A stretch of 64,000 nt of DNA from Oscillatoriales cyanobacterium (GTDB lineage Bacteria > Cyanobacteriota > Cyanobacteriia > Cyanobacteriales > Laspinemataceae): contig JAABRM010000007.1 of the NCBI GenBank assembly GCA_011390955.1, positions 121,458 through 185,457 of the forward strand. Direction: 5' to 3'. Within the stretch, counting starts at the first letter, position 1. Each line of letters begins with the position of its first letter. Below the pieces are notes generated by a model. That model was not told the DNA's origin. It saw only the letters and a list, made by a program, of their open reading frames with translations, and did not search any database. The translations under genes and the position numbers were made by a program. This document shows positions 35,078-44,564 of the stretch, in pieces.

Positions 35078-36796
35078 CTACATAAACAACTCTGGAACCC
35101 TGACGCGCAATTCTCGGTTTAACTCCGGCAGGCGATCGCGCATTTCACAATACCAGTCAAACCGTTGGCGATAATGTTGATAAAGTAAGCGATTTTCTGC
35201 CACCCATTCATAAGCATTGCTGGCTAAATATTGCCGCATTTCATGGTTTTTAATCAGTGCTTCTAGCTTCAGTTCAAACTCTTCAGGCGATCGATAAATT
35301 AAGCCGGTTTCTCCTTCACTAATGCTGTTTTCATAGACCGTCGGACTGGCCAATACCGCCACCCCATGACCGGCACATTCAATAAACTTGAGGTCAGATT
35401 TCATGCTGTTAACCCGGTTAAAATTGAGGGGCAACAAAGCAATATCACAAGTATGAAGAATTTCCTGATATCGTTCATAAGAGCAAAATGGCTCAAATTC
35501 TTTATGAGGAATTGCCAAAGCCTCAAAAAATTGTTGGTCGTGGAGCACTTTGACTTTTACTCGTGGCGAATGCTGGGCCAACACCCGATTTAAGGCAGGC
35601 ATCACAGGTTGCCAATCGGCTTCTCGGTTTAATGCCCCAAAAAATATGGTTACAGTGTCTTTGGATGTAGGGACACGGCATACCGTGTCCTTGCGGGGTG
35701 CGGGCAAATAGGCAAGCTGATTTTGGAAAACCGCTACATGAGGATTATGTTGCCGCAAATAGTCCGCGAGGGGTGCAGTGGAAGTTTGGACACAGTGGCA
35801 ACCTCGGTAACTGAGAAACCGATTTTGGGCATATTCCGGTCGTCGCAGGGGGTCATCATCAATTTCCGCCACGATTAAATAACCCTTTTGCAAGAGTTGT
35901 CTGAGTTTTGGCAGGTAGTCGGGATAACTCATAATGGTGCGCTGCCAAATAAATACTTTTTCTTCCCCAGGTAATGCGACATTTAAATCCGCCGATTTGA
36001 CGCTGGAAATGGTGCGAACTCCGGGAATTGTGGCGCTGAGGCGATCGGGTTCTAAGACCCGGACGCGATCGCACGCGGTGGGAGCCATTAAAATAGTTTG
36101 AATCAGCAATCGTCTGGGTGCTTCTGGAGATTTGCTGGCCCGGACTATATATTGAGTAGCTTTGGTTTGAGTGGCAAAAGTTGCGGGTGGAATGCCCAAC
36201 CCTTGTAAAGCCGGTGCCATAATTTGTTGAAACTTCTCAAATTCGGCTGTGCTTTGGCCTTTGGTCTGAATTTCGTAAAGATATAATCCCGCTTGCGTGA
36301 ATAGTTGCTTGATACTTTCTAAGGTGAAAAAGCGCAAGGGTAAAGGCGATTTCCCGGCGATCGCCTGATTCTCTTCCGGTTCCCATTTTCCTCGCAGGAG
36401 TTTAACAATCCGATGCCAATGTTGGGTGTTAGGAATATTTGCCAAAACTTGACCATCGGGTTTCAGCCAATTGACCGATTGCTTGAGGATGTCCCAAGGA
36501 TTAATCACTTGCGGAAAAATATCATTGAAAATAATACAGTCAACGGTGCCATCGGTGATTTCCGTGGTAGATAAATCCAGACTGTCTAAATCAGTGGCGA
36601 TCGCCAGATCCAATTTTGACTCGGCGATTTTGGCTTGGTCGGCATTTTGGTCAATGCCAACATACAAGCAATTCGGATTAATCCGTTTATACTCTGCCCC
36701 TGTTTCCCCCGTACCACAGCCAAATTCCAGAATAATATTCGCATCTGCTGGAATCAGTTTCAGCAAATCCAGATTGACTTTTTGTGTTCGATCCAT
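35078..36796 (-). CDS. methyltransferase-glycosyltransferase fusion (copy 1)
   Basis: A 572-residue two-domain protein. Residues about 1-200 are a class I SAM methyltransferase (NIILEFGCGTGETGAEYKRI; CIIFNDIFPQVINPWDILKQ). Residues about 225-560 are a glycosyltransferase-like domain ending in [40 protein letters not shown] and [15 protein letters not shown], the donor-site layout of GT4-type enzymes. Around residue 370 the stretch KDTVCRVPTSKDT is the translation of a palindrome at 35667-35694 and is absent from the paralogue. The paralogue starts 54 bases upstream on the same strand. Role in glycan extension and methylation is inferred. Confidence 0.8.
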   Translation of the reverse strand: MDRTQKVNLDLLKLIPADANIILEFGCGTGETGAEYKRINPNCLYVGIDQNADQAKIAESKLDLAIATDLDSLDLSTTEITDGTVDCIIFNDIFPQVINPWDILKQSVNWLKPDGQVLANIPNTQHWHRIVKLLRGKWEPEENQAIAGKSPLPLRFFTLESIKQLFTQAGLYLYEIQTKGQSTAEFEKFQQIMAPALQGLGIPPATFATQTKATQYIVRASKSPEAPRRLLIQTILMAPTACDRVRVLEPDRLSATIPGVRTISSVKSADLNVALPGEEKVFIWQRTIMSYPDYLPKLRQLLQKGYLIVAEIDDDPLRRPEYAQNRFLSYRGCHCVQTSTAPLADYLRQHNPHVAVFQNQLAYLPAPRKDTVCRVPTSKDTVTIFFGALNREADWQPVMPALNRVLAQHSPRVKVKVLHDQQFFEALAIPHKEFEPFCSYERYQEILHTCDIALLPLNFNRVNSMKSDLKFIECAGHGVAVLASPTVYENSISEGETGLIYRSPEEFELKLEALIKNHEMRQYLASNAYEWVAENRLLYQHYRQRFDWYCEMRDRLPELNRELRVRVPELFM

Positions 36797-36850
36797 ATTT
36801 TTAGAGTGATTTAATTCTCAGATGTTAGATTTTATAACAATTCGTTGCCT

Positions 36851-38590
36851 TTAAAACAACTCTGGAAAGCGATCGCGCAATTGTTGATTTAATTCCGGCA
36901 GGCGATCGCGCATTTGGACATACCAATCGCGCCGTTGACGATAATGTTGGGAAAGTAAGCGATTGTGAGACACCCACTCATAAGCATTGTTGGCCAAAGT
37001 TCGCCGCAATTCAACATTAACAATTAACTCTTCTAACTTCAGGGCAAAATCTTCAGGCGATCGATAAATTAACCCGGTTTCCCCTTCAATAATCGTTTTT
37101 TCATACACCGTCGGACTTGCCAACACCGTCACCCCATTTCCAGCACATTCAATAAACTTCAAATCCGATTTCATCTGATTAAAGCGAGTCGGATTTAAAG
37201 GCAACAGAGCAATATCACAAGTTCTTAAAATTTCTTGATATCGCTCATAAGGACAAATGGGTTCAAATTCTTTTTGCGGGGTCTGCAAAGCCGCAAAAAA
37301 TTGCTCATCATAAATCACCTTAAACTGGATTCCCGCATTCGCGGGAATGACAGACTTTAGAAGCATCTTATCTTGATATTTTTGCACCAGGCGATTAATT
37401 GCTGGCATAATTGATTGCCAATCTTCTTCTCGCCGAAATGCCCCAAAAAATATCGTCACCGAATTATCTTCAACATTATATGTACGAGGGGCGGGCAAAT
37501 AGGGCAACTGATTAGGAAAAACAGCCACATTAGGATTAAATTCCCGCAAATATTCCCCCAAGGTTTCCGTAGAAGTTTGGACACAGTGACAACCCCGGAA
37601 ATTAAAAAACTGACCCCGGGCATATTCGGGACGCCATAAGGGATCGTCATCGGTTTCTGCTACAATTAAATAATCTCGTTCTAGTAATGCTTTAATTTTC
37701 AGAATATCACCGGGATAACTCAGGATTGACCGCTGCCAAATAAAGACTTTTTCTTCTTGAGGTAGGGCAATATTTAAATCGGCACTTTTGACCGTAGCCA
37801 CCGTTCTAACTCCGGGAATTGTCCGGGTTAAAGCATCCGGTTCAATTACTCTAATTCTATAAACTGGCCACGAACCCATCATATTAGTTTGAATCAGTAA
37901 ACGACGGGGTGGTTCGGCGGATTTTGTAGCGCGAATTATATATTGAAACGCCCCGGTTTCTGTGGCAAATATAGCGGGATTAATCCCTAATGCTTGAATT
38001 ACTGGCGTCATAATTTGTTGAAATCGATGATATTCTTCGGCTTTGCGTCCAATGGTTTGAATTTCATCGATTTGTAATCCCGCTTGCATAAATAGTTGTT
38101 TAATACTATCTAAGGTAAAAAAATGCAAGTGAGTGCGGTCTAAGATGCCTTCATCTTGGTATTCCCATTGTCCCGCTAAAAGACGGGCCAGCGATCGCCA
38201 ATGTTGAATATTGGGAATACAAGCGAGGACTTGACCGTCATCTTTTAACCATTGACAATGGTGTTTCAGGGTCGTCCAAGGGTCGATCGTATGTTCCAGA
38301 ACATCCCCATAAACCAAACAATCAACGGTTCCTTGGGGAATGTTAATATCTGTTTCCAGATTTTCGGCATTGCTGACAATTACTCGGTCAATTCTGGTGG
38401 CGGCAATTTCCGCCGCTTGGGGATTAATTTCTATGCCAATATATTGACCATGAGGATTAACCCGCTTATATTCCTGACCCAATGCCCCGGCGCCACAGCC
38501 CACTTCCACGATGACTTGGGCATCGCCGGGTAGCAGTTTGAGTAAGGTGGGGTTGATGCGATCGTAGTAATCTAAATTAGCAGCATTCAT
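36851..38590 (-). CDS. methyltransferase-glycosyltransferase fusion (copy 2)
   Basis: A 579-residue paralogue of the next gene with the same two-domain layout. It has [20 protein letters not shown] and [20 protein letters not shown] in the methyltransferase part, and [40 protein letters not shown] and [20 protein letters not shown] in the glycosyltransferase part. The methyltransferase motif [10 protein letters not shown] is more canonical than in copy 1 (NDIFPQVINPW). Near residue 420 the stretch [10 protein letters not shown] is the translation of the REP-type GGATTCCCGC repeat at 37325-37352, inserted in frame. It is the first gene of the tandem pair. Confidence 0.8.
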   Translation of the reverse strand: MNAANLDYYDRINPTLLKLLPGDAQVIVEVGCGAGALGQEYKRVNPHGQYIGIEINPQAAEIAATRIDRVIVSNAENLETDINIPQGTVDCLVYGDVLEHTIDPWTTLKHHCQWLKDDGQVLACIPNIQHWRSLARLLAGQWEYQDEGILDRTHLHFFTLDSIKQLFMQAGLQIDEIQTIGRKAEEYHRFQQIMTPVIQALGINPAIFATETGAFQYIIRATKSAEPPRRLLIQTNMMGSWPVYRIRVIEPDALTRTIPGVRTVATVKSADLNIALPQEEKVFIWQRSILSYPGDILKIKALLERDYLIVAETDDDPLWRPEYARGQFFNFRGCHCVQTSTETLGEYLREFNPNVAVFPNQLPYLPAPRTYNVEDNSVTIFFGAFRREEDWQSIMPAINRLVQKYQDKMLLKSVIPANAGIQFKVIYDEQFFAALQTPQKEFEPICPYERYQEILRTCDIALLPLNPTRFNQMKSDLKFIECAGNGVTVLASPTVYEKTIIEGETGLIYRSPEDFALKLEELIVNVELRRTLANNAYEWVSHNRLLSQHYRQRRDWYVQMRDRLPELNQQLRDRFPELF

Positions 38591-38700
38591 TTGTCAGTGA
38601 TTTCTAAATTTACCAGCAATTATACATAGATAATAGTCCTTACTCAGACCGGAGCAAAATTTATCGGCTTATAGGCGATCGCCTAATTAACCCTGGGAGG

Positions 38701-38742
38701 CGATTAGAGTAGGGCGATTAGAGTAGCGCGATTAGAGTAGCG
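38701..38742. repeat. 14-bp tandem repeat
   Basis: CGATTAGAGTAGSG occurs at 38701, 38715 and 38729, three units of 14 bases, running into a HIP1 site. Confidence 0.8.
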
Positions 38743-38797
38743 CGATCGCACCCTCCTGGACGCCACTGGTTGCCCTAGACTGGCGACATTTCCTCAG

Positions 38798-38969
38798 TAA
38801 GTAGACGGGCAGAAATAACCACAGACCCCATTAGAAGAAAAACTGTCATTCCCGCCGATGGCGGCCCCCCGCCTTCGCGGGGGCAGGCTTCGCGGGGGTA
38901 AACTCCGACGGGAATCCAAAGCCTATCGGCGAGGAACGAAAAGTGCAATTAATTATGTTCACCTACTTA
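38798..38969. mobile_element. MITE-like element, family 1, copy A
   Basis: A 172-bp element with ends TAAGTAGACGGGCAGAAATA and AATTATGTTCACCTACTTA. The same outer sequences in reverse order are found at 43078-43210 and 49108-49235. The interior holds a GTCATTCCCG REP-type core, enlarged here by GCCTTCGCGGGGGCAGGCTT. No open frame is present. Confidence 0.8.
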
Positions 38970-39041
38970 AAAAACAATCAACCAAAGTGCAGCCACCTTA
39001 AAACATACCTTAAGTAACCTTAAATAACGCGATATTTTTCA

Positions 39042-39275
39042 TTATTTTAACAAATATTTTAATTGGATTAACACATTCCTAACCGCATTTTGAAACTTTT
39101 GGTAAGACGGTAAAACTTCCAAAGCTTCTAAATCCAAACAAATCGGCTCAAATATTTCCACGGGGTCTTGGCATTCAAAAGCTAGTTTTTCAAAAGTCCG
39201 CTGAATAATACTTTTCAAAAAACGTATATCAGTAGTTCCTTCGGTGGCTAAGGCAATAATCAGTTGTTTACTCAT
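39042..39275 (-). pseudogene. truncated DUF4276-like partner of the AAA ATPase
   Basis: Seventy-seven codons beginning MSKQLIIALATEGTTDIRFL, a start typical of DUF4276/TOPRIM-like proteins that accompany AAA ATPases and usually exceed 180 residues. The match ends around residue 65 and the rest is repeat-rich or AT-rich DNA. The ATG overlaps the ATPase stop (ATGA), so it was the second gene of an operon. Confidence 0.6.
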
Positions 39276-40687
39276 TGGATGGCTTTAATTGCGTTTTCTG
39301 TATCTCCAGTTTTTAAATATTTGCTGACTTCTATTAAAGTTAATTTTTGCTCGCGATCGCTAATAAAATCAAAGGATAATTGTTGATGCTTTTCCTGATT
39401 AACTGGAATCAGTTTAGTAATTTTTATTCTCATCGGCTGTGCATCAATCTGAGTGACTAATGTGGTGATTTGGGAAAACCAAATACTCACACTGCGATCG
39501 AATTCCCATTGAATTAACTCACTCACGAAAACCGGAGAATGCGTATTCACAATGACTTGACGTAAGTACATATCTGGCTCTCGAAAATCAACAGTCAGTT
39601 CTTTTAATAACTTCGCCATTGTCTGAATTCTAAAAGGATGAATACCATTTTCCGGTTCTTCAAAACAAAGCAACCCGGTATGTTGTCGATCCTGTTGAAG
39701 AATACATAAAGTTAACAATCTTAGTGTACCTTCGGAGAGAACTCTGGATGAAAATTCTTTGCCATCTTCTCCTTTTAATTTGATCGTAAATTGCCGATTA
39801 GCGCGATCGTTATAAACATTAACTTCTGTGAAGCTAGGTAAAAAATTATTCAAATTACGCGATATTTCTGTGAGGTTATACTCATCATCTTGTTTAATTC
39901 TAAATAAAGCCGCCGCTAAATTTTTACCACTGGGAGTCATGGTATCTCTCAAGCCAATGTCTTGACGAGTTGGTTCGCGTAAATCTTCTGGATTTAGCTG
40001 AAAAAATTTCCAGCTTCGCATTTCTTCCTTGACCGCAAAAACATGAGGAAAATCTACGGAATTAATACTACTTAAAACCGTCTGAGATGCGTTTTTAGCG
40101 GGAAAAGTCTTGCGATTACCTCCCGTCCCATCTTGAGGCAGGACAATTGACAGAATATCATTTTGATTTTCTGTAAAAATATAAGGTCTTTGCCTTCTGC
40201 CTCCTCCTTTGGGTAATCTAGGTCGCCAATATTCTAAAACTTCTTGAGGAATATATCTTTTTACCCATATATCTTCATTATGTTTTAAGTTTTCTAATTG
40301 TTCCTCTACGATAGATAAATCTTCCAATCCCGATGAATTGATAATTCTTTTGATGGTAATCTTATATTTAAATCTCGTATATTTGAGTTCGCTTTCACCC
40401 CCCCAATTATCTTTGACTTTTCGATTAACGAGCATTTCTACGGTAAATTCCATTTCTGAAGCATAAGCATTTTCTCCATATTGAGTGAAAAGTTCAGTGG
40501 GATTTCCTCTTTGTTCACTAAATGCCGTTTTTAAGTCGGTTTCGGCTAAACGGGATAACAGTTGTAAAGCGTCAAACAAGTTGCTTTTCCCGGATGCGTT
40601 GACTCCAGCGATTACCGTGAGGGGGGTAAATTCCATTTCAAAGTTATAAAATGATTTAAATCCATTAATTTTGATGTATGTAATCAT
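39272..40687 (-). CDS. AAA family ATPase (OLD/RecF-like, AAA_21 type)
   Basis: A 471-residue ABC-type ATPase. It opens MITYIKINGFKSFYNFEMEF, has Walker A VIAGVNASGKSNLFDAL (about 27-43), the signature SEGTLRLLTLCIL, Walker B GLLCFEEPENGIHP and the distal VNTHSPVFVSEL. No nuclease domain is fused. Homologues are paired with DUF4276/TOPRIM-like proteins and several such pairs act in phage defence or plasmid control, so the same may have held here. The partner gene, overlapping by 4 bases, is truncated, leaving the ATPase probably without its effector. Confidence 0.82.
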   Translation of the reverse strand: MITYIKINGFKSFYNFEMEFTPLTVIAGVNASGKSNLFDALQLLSRLAETDLKTAFSEQRGNPTELFTQYGENAYASEMEFTVEMLVNRKVKDNWGGESELKYTRFKYKITIKRIINSSGLEDLSIVEEQLENLKHNEDIWVKRYIPQEVLEYWRPRLPKGGGRRQRPYIFTENQNDILSIVLPQDGTGGNRKTFPAKNASQTVLSSINSVDFPHVFAVKEEMRSWKFFQLNPEDLREPTRQDIGLRDTMTPSGKNLAAALFRIKQDDEYNLTEISRNLNNFLPSFTEVNVYNDRANRQFTIKLKGEDGKEFSSRVLSEGTLRLLTLCILQQDRQHTGLLCFEEPENGIHPFRIQTMAKLLKELTVDFREPDMYLRQVIVNTHSPVFVSELIQWEFDRSVSIWFSQITTLVTQIDAQPMRIKITKLIPVNQEKHQQLSFDFISDREQKLTLIEVSKYLKTGDTENAIKAIQ

Positions 40688-41128
40688 TTGCCAATAATTA
40701 AAAATAAATTATCTGTTTTATCCTAAATTTTGATTAGGCTTAATCTGATTTTTTAGCCAAAATATCTGGGGCTGCATATTAGCGGATGAGATTAAATCCG
40801 GTTCTCGTAGGCTGACTATAGTAATACCCTACAAGGCTTGTGGATTCCCGCATTCGCGGGAATGACATCTATTTTTATAAGTTAGTTTTGACAACCGGAT
40901 TTGGTATGACATTAATTTTTCTGAAATTTTTAGGATTAATCAAACCACAGATATTTTCTCTGCGAACGCGCAGGAGCGTTGCGGATGCAACATCGCGTAG
41001 CGTTGCGGATGCAACATCGCGAAGCGGCGCGGATGAGCGATCGCCTTTAATTATCCCTAAATAATACCACAAATTAGGCAACAAATCATCAAACTAACTA
41101 TGCAACCCCAACTAGCTTAGGGGATGGT
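40688..41128. other. repeat-bearing spacer
   Basis: Contains a REP-type core TGGATTCCCGCATTCGCGGG at 40840-40860 followed by AATGACA. At 40970-41043 it holds a 20-22 base GCGTTGCGGATGCAACATCG unit repeated about three times and ending in a HIP1 site. I see no gene. Confidence 0.6.
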
Positions 41129-42091
41129 TTAATTCTCAGCCAAAGCCGCAATTAATCGATCGTGAATTGTGCCATTACTCACCACAACTCCCCGATTATT
41201 CATCATCTTGCTGCCTTCAGCAAAATTTAAAGGCTGACCATACATATCCGAGACTCGACCACCGGCTTCTTCCACCACGATCGCCCCGGCGGCATGATCC
41301 CAAATATTCTCCCGATAATCGGGATATTTGGGCGAAGGCAACCGCAAATATAACGCCGCTTTCCCGGAAGCCACAATGCCATATTTCGCCTGAGAATCCA
41401 CTCGGAATGACTCCGTAGTAATCCCCACTGCTTGCGCGATCGCATTTTGCTTAGACTGGTCGCCGTGGGCAGCTTCCACACTTTCCACAAATCGGAAATT
41501 AGCCACATCATCTGCCGTCACCACCTGCAACCGTTGCGGTTCACCTCCGGACAGGGGAACCATTGTCGCCCCCTCACCCCGGACTGCCACATAAAGCGCC
41601 CCGGTTTGTCCGCCATCCAAGGGCATTGCCGGACAAGCCAAAACCCCCACTTTCACCTCGCCATTTTCCACCAGGGCTAAAGCCACCGCATATTGATCCT
41701 GACGCAAAAATCCTTTTGTGCCATCAATCGGATCCAAAGTCCAATAGCGAGATGAAACTTGACCATTGCCATGATCGATCCAACGAGTCACATCTTCTGG
41801 GGTGGCATCCGGTGACAATGCCTGGACATAATGGGTCACTTTGGTTAAAGTTTCCGCCATTTCCGGTTTGCGTAATTCCTTGGCATCTTCTTCTCCCACC
41901 ACCGGATCGTCGGGAAATGCTGCCGCCAAAGCTTTGCAAATAATCGCCTGGGCGCCAAAATCCGCCACGGTCACGGGGCTTTTATCTTTTTTTTCGATCG
42001 CCTGGGGAATATCCGCCCGGACTTGTTCGCAGAGTTTGGCCGCTGCGGTGGCGGCGGCGATCGCTACTTCTTTTTCTTTTGCGTAAGTCAT
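41129..42091 (-). CDS. 3'(2'),5'-bisphosphate nucleotidase (CysQ/HAL2-like, inositol monophosphatase fold)
   Basis: The 320-residue protein has the Li-sensitive phosphatase motifs: FPDDPVVGEEDAKEL with the metal-binding Glu pair, WTLDPIDGTKGFLR (D-P-x-D-G-T), and WDHAAGAIVVEEAGGRVSD near the C-terminus. The KGFLRQDQYAVALALVENGE pattern favours the HAL2/CysQ branch, which hydrolyses PAP and PAPS released in sulfate assimilation, over true inositol monophosphatases. The length is normal. It is divergent from tsaB. Confidence 0.88.
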   Translation of the reverse strand: MTYAKEKEVAIAAATAAAKLCEQVRADIPQAIEKKDKSPVTVADFGAQAIICKALAAAFPDDPVVGEEDAKELRKPEMAETLTKVTHYVQALSPDATPEDVTRWIDHGNGQVSSRYWTLDPIDGTKGFLRQDQYAVALALVENGEVKVGVLACPAMPLDGGQTGALYVAVRGEGATMVPLSGGEPQRLQVVTADDVANFRFVESVEAAHGDQSKQNAIAQAVGITTESFRVDSQAKYGIVASGKAALYLRLPSPKYPDYRENIWDHAAGAIVVEEAGGRVSDMYGQPLNFAEGSKMMNNRGVVVSNGTIHDRLIAALAEN

Positions 42092-42245
42092 AATAGATAA
42101 TTAGGTTGGATTGGAAGGTTTAAAACTTTTCTCTCTATTTAAAGTGCATCCGCACAGATCGAGAGAATTGTCTTTCAAATAAGCCCTCATTACTTTAGCA
42201 AATCCACATAATTTTGGTATAACTTTGGTCGCCACTGCATTCCCC

Positions 42246-42968
42246 ATGAAATATTCTCTCGCCATCAATACAACGACTGCCGAACTAGGCTTATGTCTCA
42301 GCGATTTTCGGGAAGATTTCCGCTGTCAAACTTGGAACTTAGGACAGGAACTCTCCACCCTAATGCATCAATATCTGGCTGAGTTTATCCAGCCGCAACC
42401 CTGGCAAGATTTCCAGTGGCTTGCCGTCGCCAAAGGGCCGGGAGGTTTTACCGGGACTCGGATTGGTGTAGTGACAGCCCGAACTCTGTCCCAGCAATTA
42501 GAAATACCTTTATTTGCGATTTCCACATTAGCGGCGGTGGCTTGGTCTGCGGTGCATCCCACCTTGCATCCCATTGCCACCAGCGCCGCCGAATTGCCTC
42601 AGTTATCGGTGACAGAGGGGAAAAACATGGGGGGGGAGAAAAGCGATCGGGCGATCGCGCGAAGCGGATCCCTTAAGGGAATCGCCGTGCAAATGCCCGC
42701 CCAACGGGGTGAATTATTTGTGGCCATTTATGGGGTAAATTCTCAGGGCATAGAGGCACTTTTAGGGGATACGGTGATGACCCCGGAAGCATGGCAAGAA
42801 ACCTTGCGTCAATGGCATCACCTGGATCAAAAGATTTCCCTTCCGCCCGGTTCTGGTGCCTCCGTTGCCAGCATCCTGCAACTTGCGGATTTGGAGTGGC
42901 AACAGGGCAAACGACCTCACTGGTCAGATGCCCTGCCATTTTACGGTCAACATCCGGTTGCTTTGTAA
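42246..42968 (+). CDS. tsaB: TsaB, tRNA t6A modification protein
   Basis: From ATG 42246 this is 240 residues of the TsaB (YeaZ) ASKHA fold: MKYSLAINTTTAELGLCLSD, QWLAVAKGPGGFTGTRIGVV, and VQMPAQRGELFVAIYGVN. TsaB is the scaffold of the TsaBDE complex that makes threonylcarbamoyl-adenosine at position 37 of tRNAs reading ANN codons. Between about residues 115 and 150 the stretch SDRAIARSGSLKGIA is the translation of a palindromic GCGAAGCGGATCCCTTAAGG repeat, so an insertion of about 15-30 residues has been tolerated in an essential gene. The ORF is open to 42225. Confidence 0.9.
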   Translation: MKYSLAINTTTAELGLCLSDFREDFRCQTWNLGQELSTLMHQYLAEFIQPQPWQDFQWLAVAKGPGGFTGTRIGVVTARTLSQQLEIPLFAISTLAAVAWSAVHPTLHPIATSAAELPQLSVTEGKNMGGEKSDRAIARSGSLKGIAVQMPAQRGELFVAIYGVNSQGIEALLGDTVMTPEAWQETLRQWHHLDQKISLPPGSGASVASILQLADLEWQQGKRPHWSDALPFYGQHPVAL

Positions 42969-43077
42969 AGCTTCCAGAGAAAAATAAAAATGCTGTATCA
43001 GCTTTTCGCCAGTTGCGATACTTTTCGGAAGGGAAAATAGCCCGCGATTAATCCGCGATTAATTAATATTAGTTAAA

Positions 43078-43210
43078 TAAGTAGGTGAACATAATTAATT
43101 GCACTTTTCGTTCCCCGGCGTCAATCATTCATTGGATTCCCGCCTGCGCGGGAATGACAGATTTTCTTCTCATGGGGTCTGTGGTGAATTTATTTCTGCC
43201 CGTCTACTTA
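43078..43210. mobile_element. MITE-like element, family 1, copy B
   Basis: A 133-bp element starting TAAGTAGGTGAACATAATTA and ending TATTTCTGCCCGTCTACTTA. The centre is a REP-type GGATTCCCGCCTGCGCGGGA core. It is the clearest copy of the family. It stands between tsaB and thf1 and has no open frame. Confidence 0.85.
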
Positions 43211-43218
43211 TTAATTAA

Positions 43219-43944
43219 TTAATTGGCACTCGATTCATCGGTGCTATTGGCAGAATTAGTCGCTGCGGCTTTTTCTCTTTCCCGCTGTTCTCGCTTTTTC
43301 TTGTCCGCTGCCAGGATATCCTGCATTACTTGCCTTGCTTGGGTCATTTTTTCCAAATTGCTGGAATATAATTCCAAGTCTTTGGTGATTTTGTCTGCGG
43401 GCAACTTCAGGGCGGCAGCGATTTTTTCCAAGGCGGGAGTGCGCTGCTTTTCGTCTTTGAGCATTTCGGGATTGACTATTTCCACAATGCTGAATAGACC
43501 AATAGCAAATATACGACTGTATTTAAATTTAGGATTCGCCGCGATCGCATCGAGAACCCCTTGGAATTCCCCGGACTCTGGCAGATTAATTTCTTTACTC
43601 AGCCATGCCAATAAATTCTCCGAGGAGAGACTTTTGGCAAATTCTTGTAATTTTTGGGCATCTTGGCGATATTTCTGGGGATCTTGTTCTACAGCTTGAC
43701 AGATGGCATCAAAAATAGAAGTCCGATCCGCTTCGGGACGATAGCCTTGCATAAAGCGGTCATAAGAAGTCACGACCCCCAGGGCATAAATGGGGTCATA
43801 GCGAAAATCTACATTAACCGAGAGCAAATGCATCTCGACCATCAACTCTTCTACAAATCTTCTGTAGATGGAGTTGAGCGGACGAGAGTGCATCGTGTAA
43901 AAGGCTCGTTTGGTGTCTGATACTGTGCGGACGTTATTATTCAC
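43219..43944 (-). CDS. thf1: Thf1/Psp29, photosystem II and thylakoid biogenesis protein
   Basis: The conserved protein starts VNNNVRTVSDTKRAFY, exactly the family N-terminus, and the codon there is GTG at 43944, giving 241 residues, the normal length. The following blocks, SIYRRFVEELMVEMHLLSVN, FRYDPIYALGVVTSYDRFMQ and GYRPEADRTSIFDAIC, are diagnostic. The upstream ATG at 44103 would add 53 residues unlike the family. Thf1 helps FtsH protease function and photosystem II assembly. The tail is a charged coiled coil (LAADKKKREQREREKAAA). It is followed by MITE copy B. Confidence 0.92.
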   Translation of the reverse strand: MNNNVRTVSDTKRAFYTMHSRPLNSIYRRFVEELMVEMHLLSVNVDFRYDPIYALGVVTSYDRFMQGYRPEADRTSIFDAICQAVEQDPQKYRQDAQKLQEFAKSLSSENLLAWLSKEINLPESGEFQGVLDAIAANPKFKYSRIFAIGLFSIVEIVNPEMLKDEKQRTPALEKIAAALKLPADKITKDLELYSSNLEKMTQARQVMQDILAADKKKREQREREKAAATNSANSTDESSAN

Positions 43945-44118
43945 ACTGGTAGCTATGAAAAGGGACGCGATCCCATTGTCCCCTGTTATAGGCACTTTGC
44001 CAAGAAAATTACTGGCGATCGCTCTCCACCTTGTTGCCAGATTTACTGGAAGGCGGGCAGGAATCTGAGATTTCAGACTATTTAGAAAAATCCCAAATCC
44101 CAAATCCCAAATTCCCGA

Positions 44119-44487
44119 TCAACCACTGACACTACTGGGGCCTCCTTCCAGCGCTTCTTCCTCTGTATCAAAGATTTCAAACACTGAATCCATCATAGTC
44201 ACCTCAAAAACCAACTTGGCTTCCGGGTGAACATTACAAATTCTGAAGCTACCTTTCACTTTGTCAGCATCCCGCATTCCCGCCACCAAAGACGTGAGAC
44301 CAGAACTATCAATAAAGTTAACCTGGCCTAAATTAACGACAATATGACGGCTAAGTTTAGAAATACATTCCTGCAACTTGAGACGAAATTGCCAAGCGGT
44401 GGTAATGTCAAGCCGCCCAGTTGGGGCTAAGACAATCACCTTAGTCCCATCTGGGGTACTGTGTTCTTTTTGCTCGATGTGGATCAC
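44119..44487 (-). CDS. STAS-domain anti-sigma factor antagonist
   Basis: A 122-residue SpoIIAA-like protein. The phosphorylatable serine lies in VNFIDSSGLTSLVAGMRDAD, preceded by TGRLDITTAWQFRLKLQECI. STAS proteins switch partner anti-sigma kinases by their phosphorylation state. In cyanobacteria they often act in stress or motility signalling. No kinase or phosphatase gene is nearby. It is immediately upstream of thf1 on the same strand but 174 bases from the GTG start, so cotranscription is possible. Confidence 0.88.
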   Translation of the reverse strand: MIHIEQKEHSTPDGTKVIVLAPTGRLDITTAWQFRLKLQECISKLSRHIVVNLGQVNFIDSSGLTSLVAGMRDADKVKGSFRICNVHPEAKLVFEVTMMDSVFEIFDTEEEALEGGPSSVSG

Positions 44488-44564
44488 AGAGCCTCCCTAA
44501 TACGCTAATTGCCTACCATGCCTTCAGTAGTTTAGCTTAACCGATACTTTTTTGCTAACGTTTG

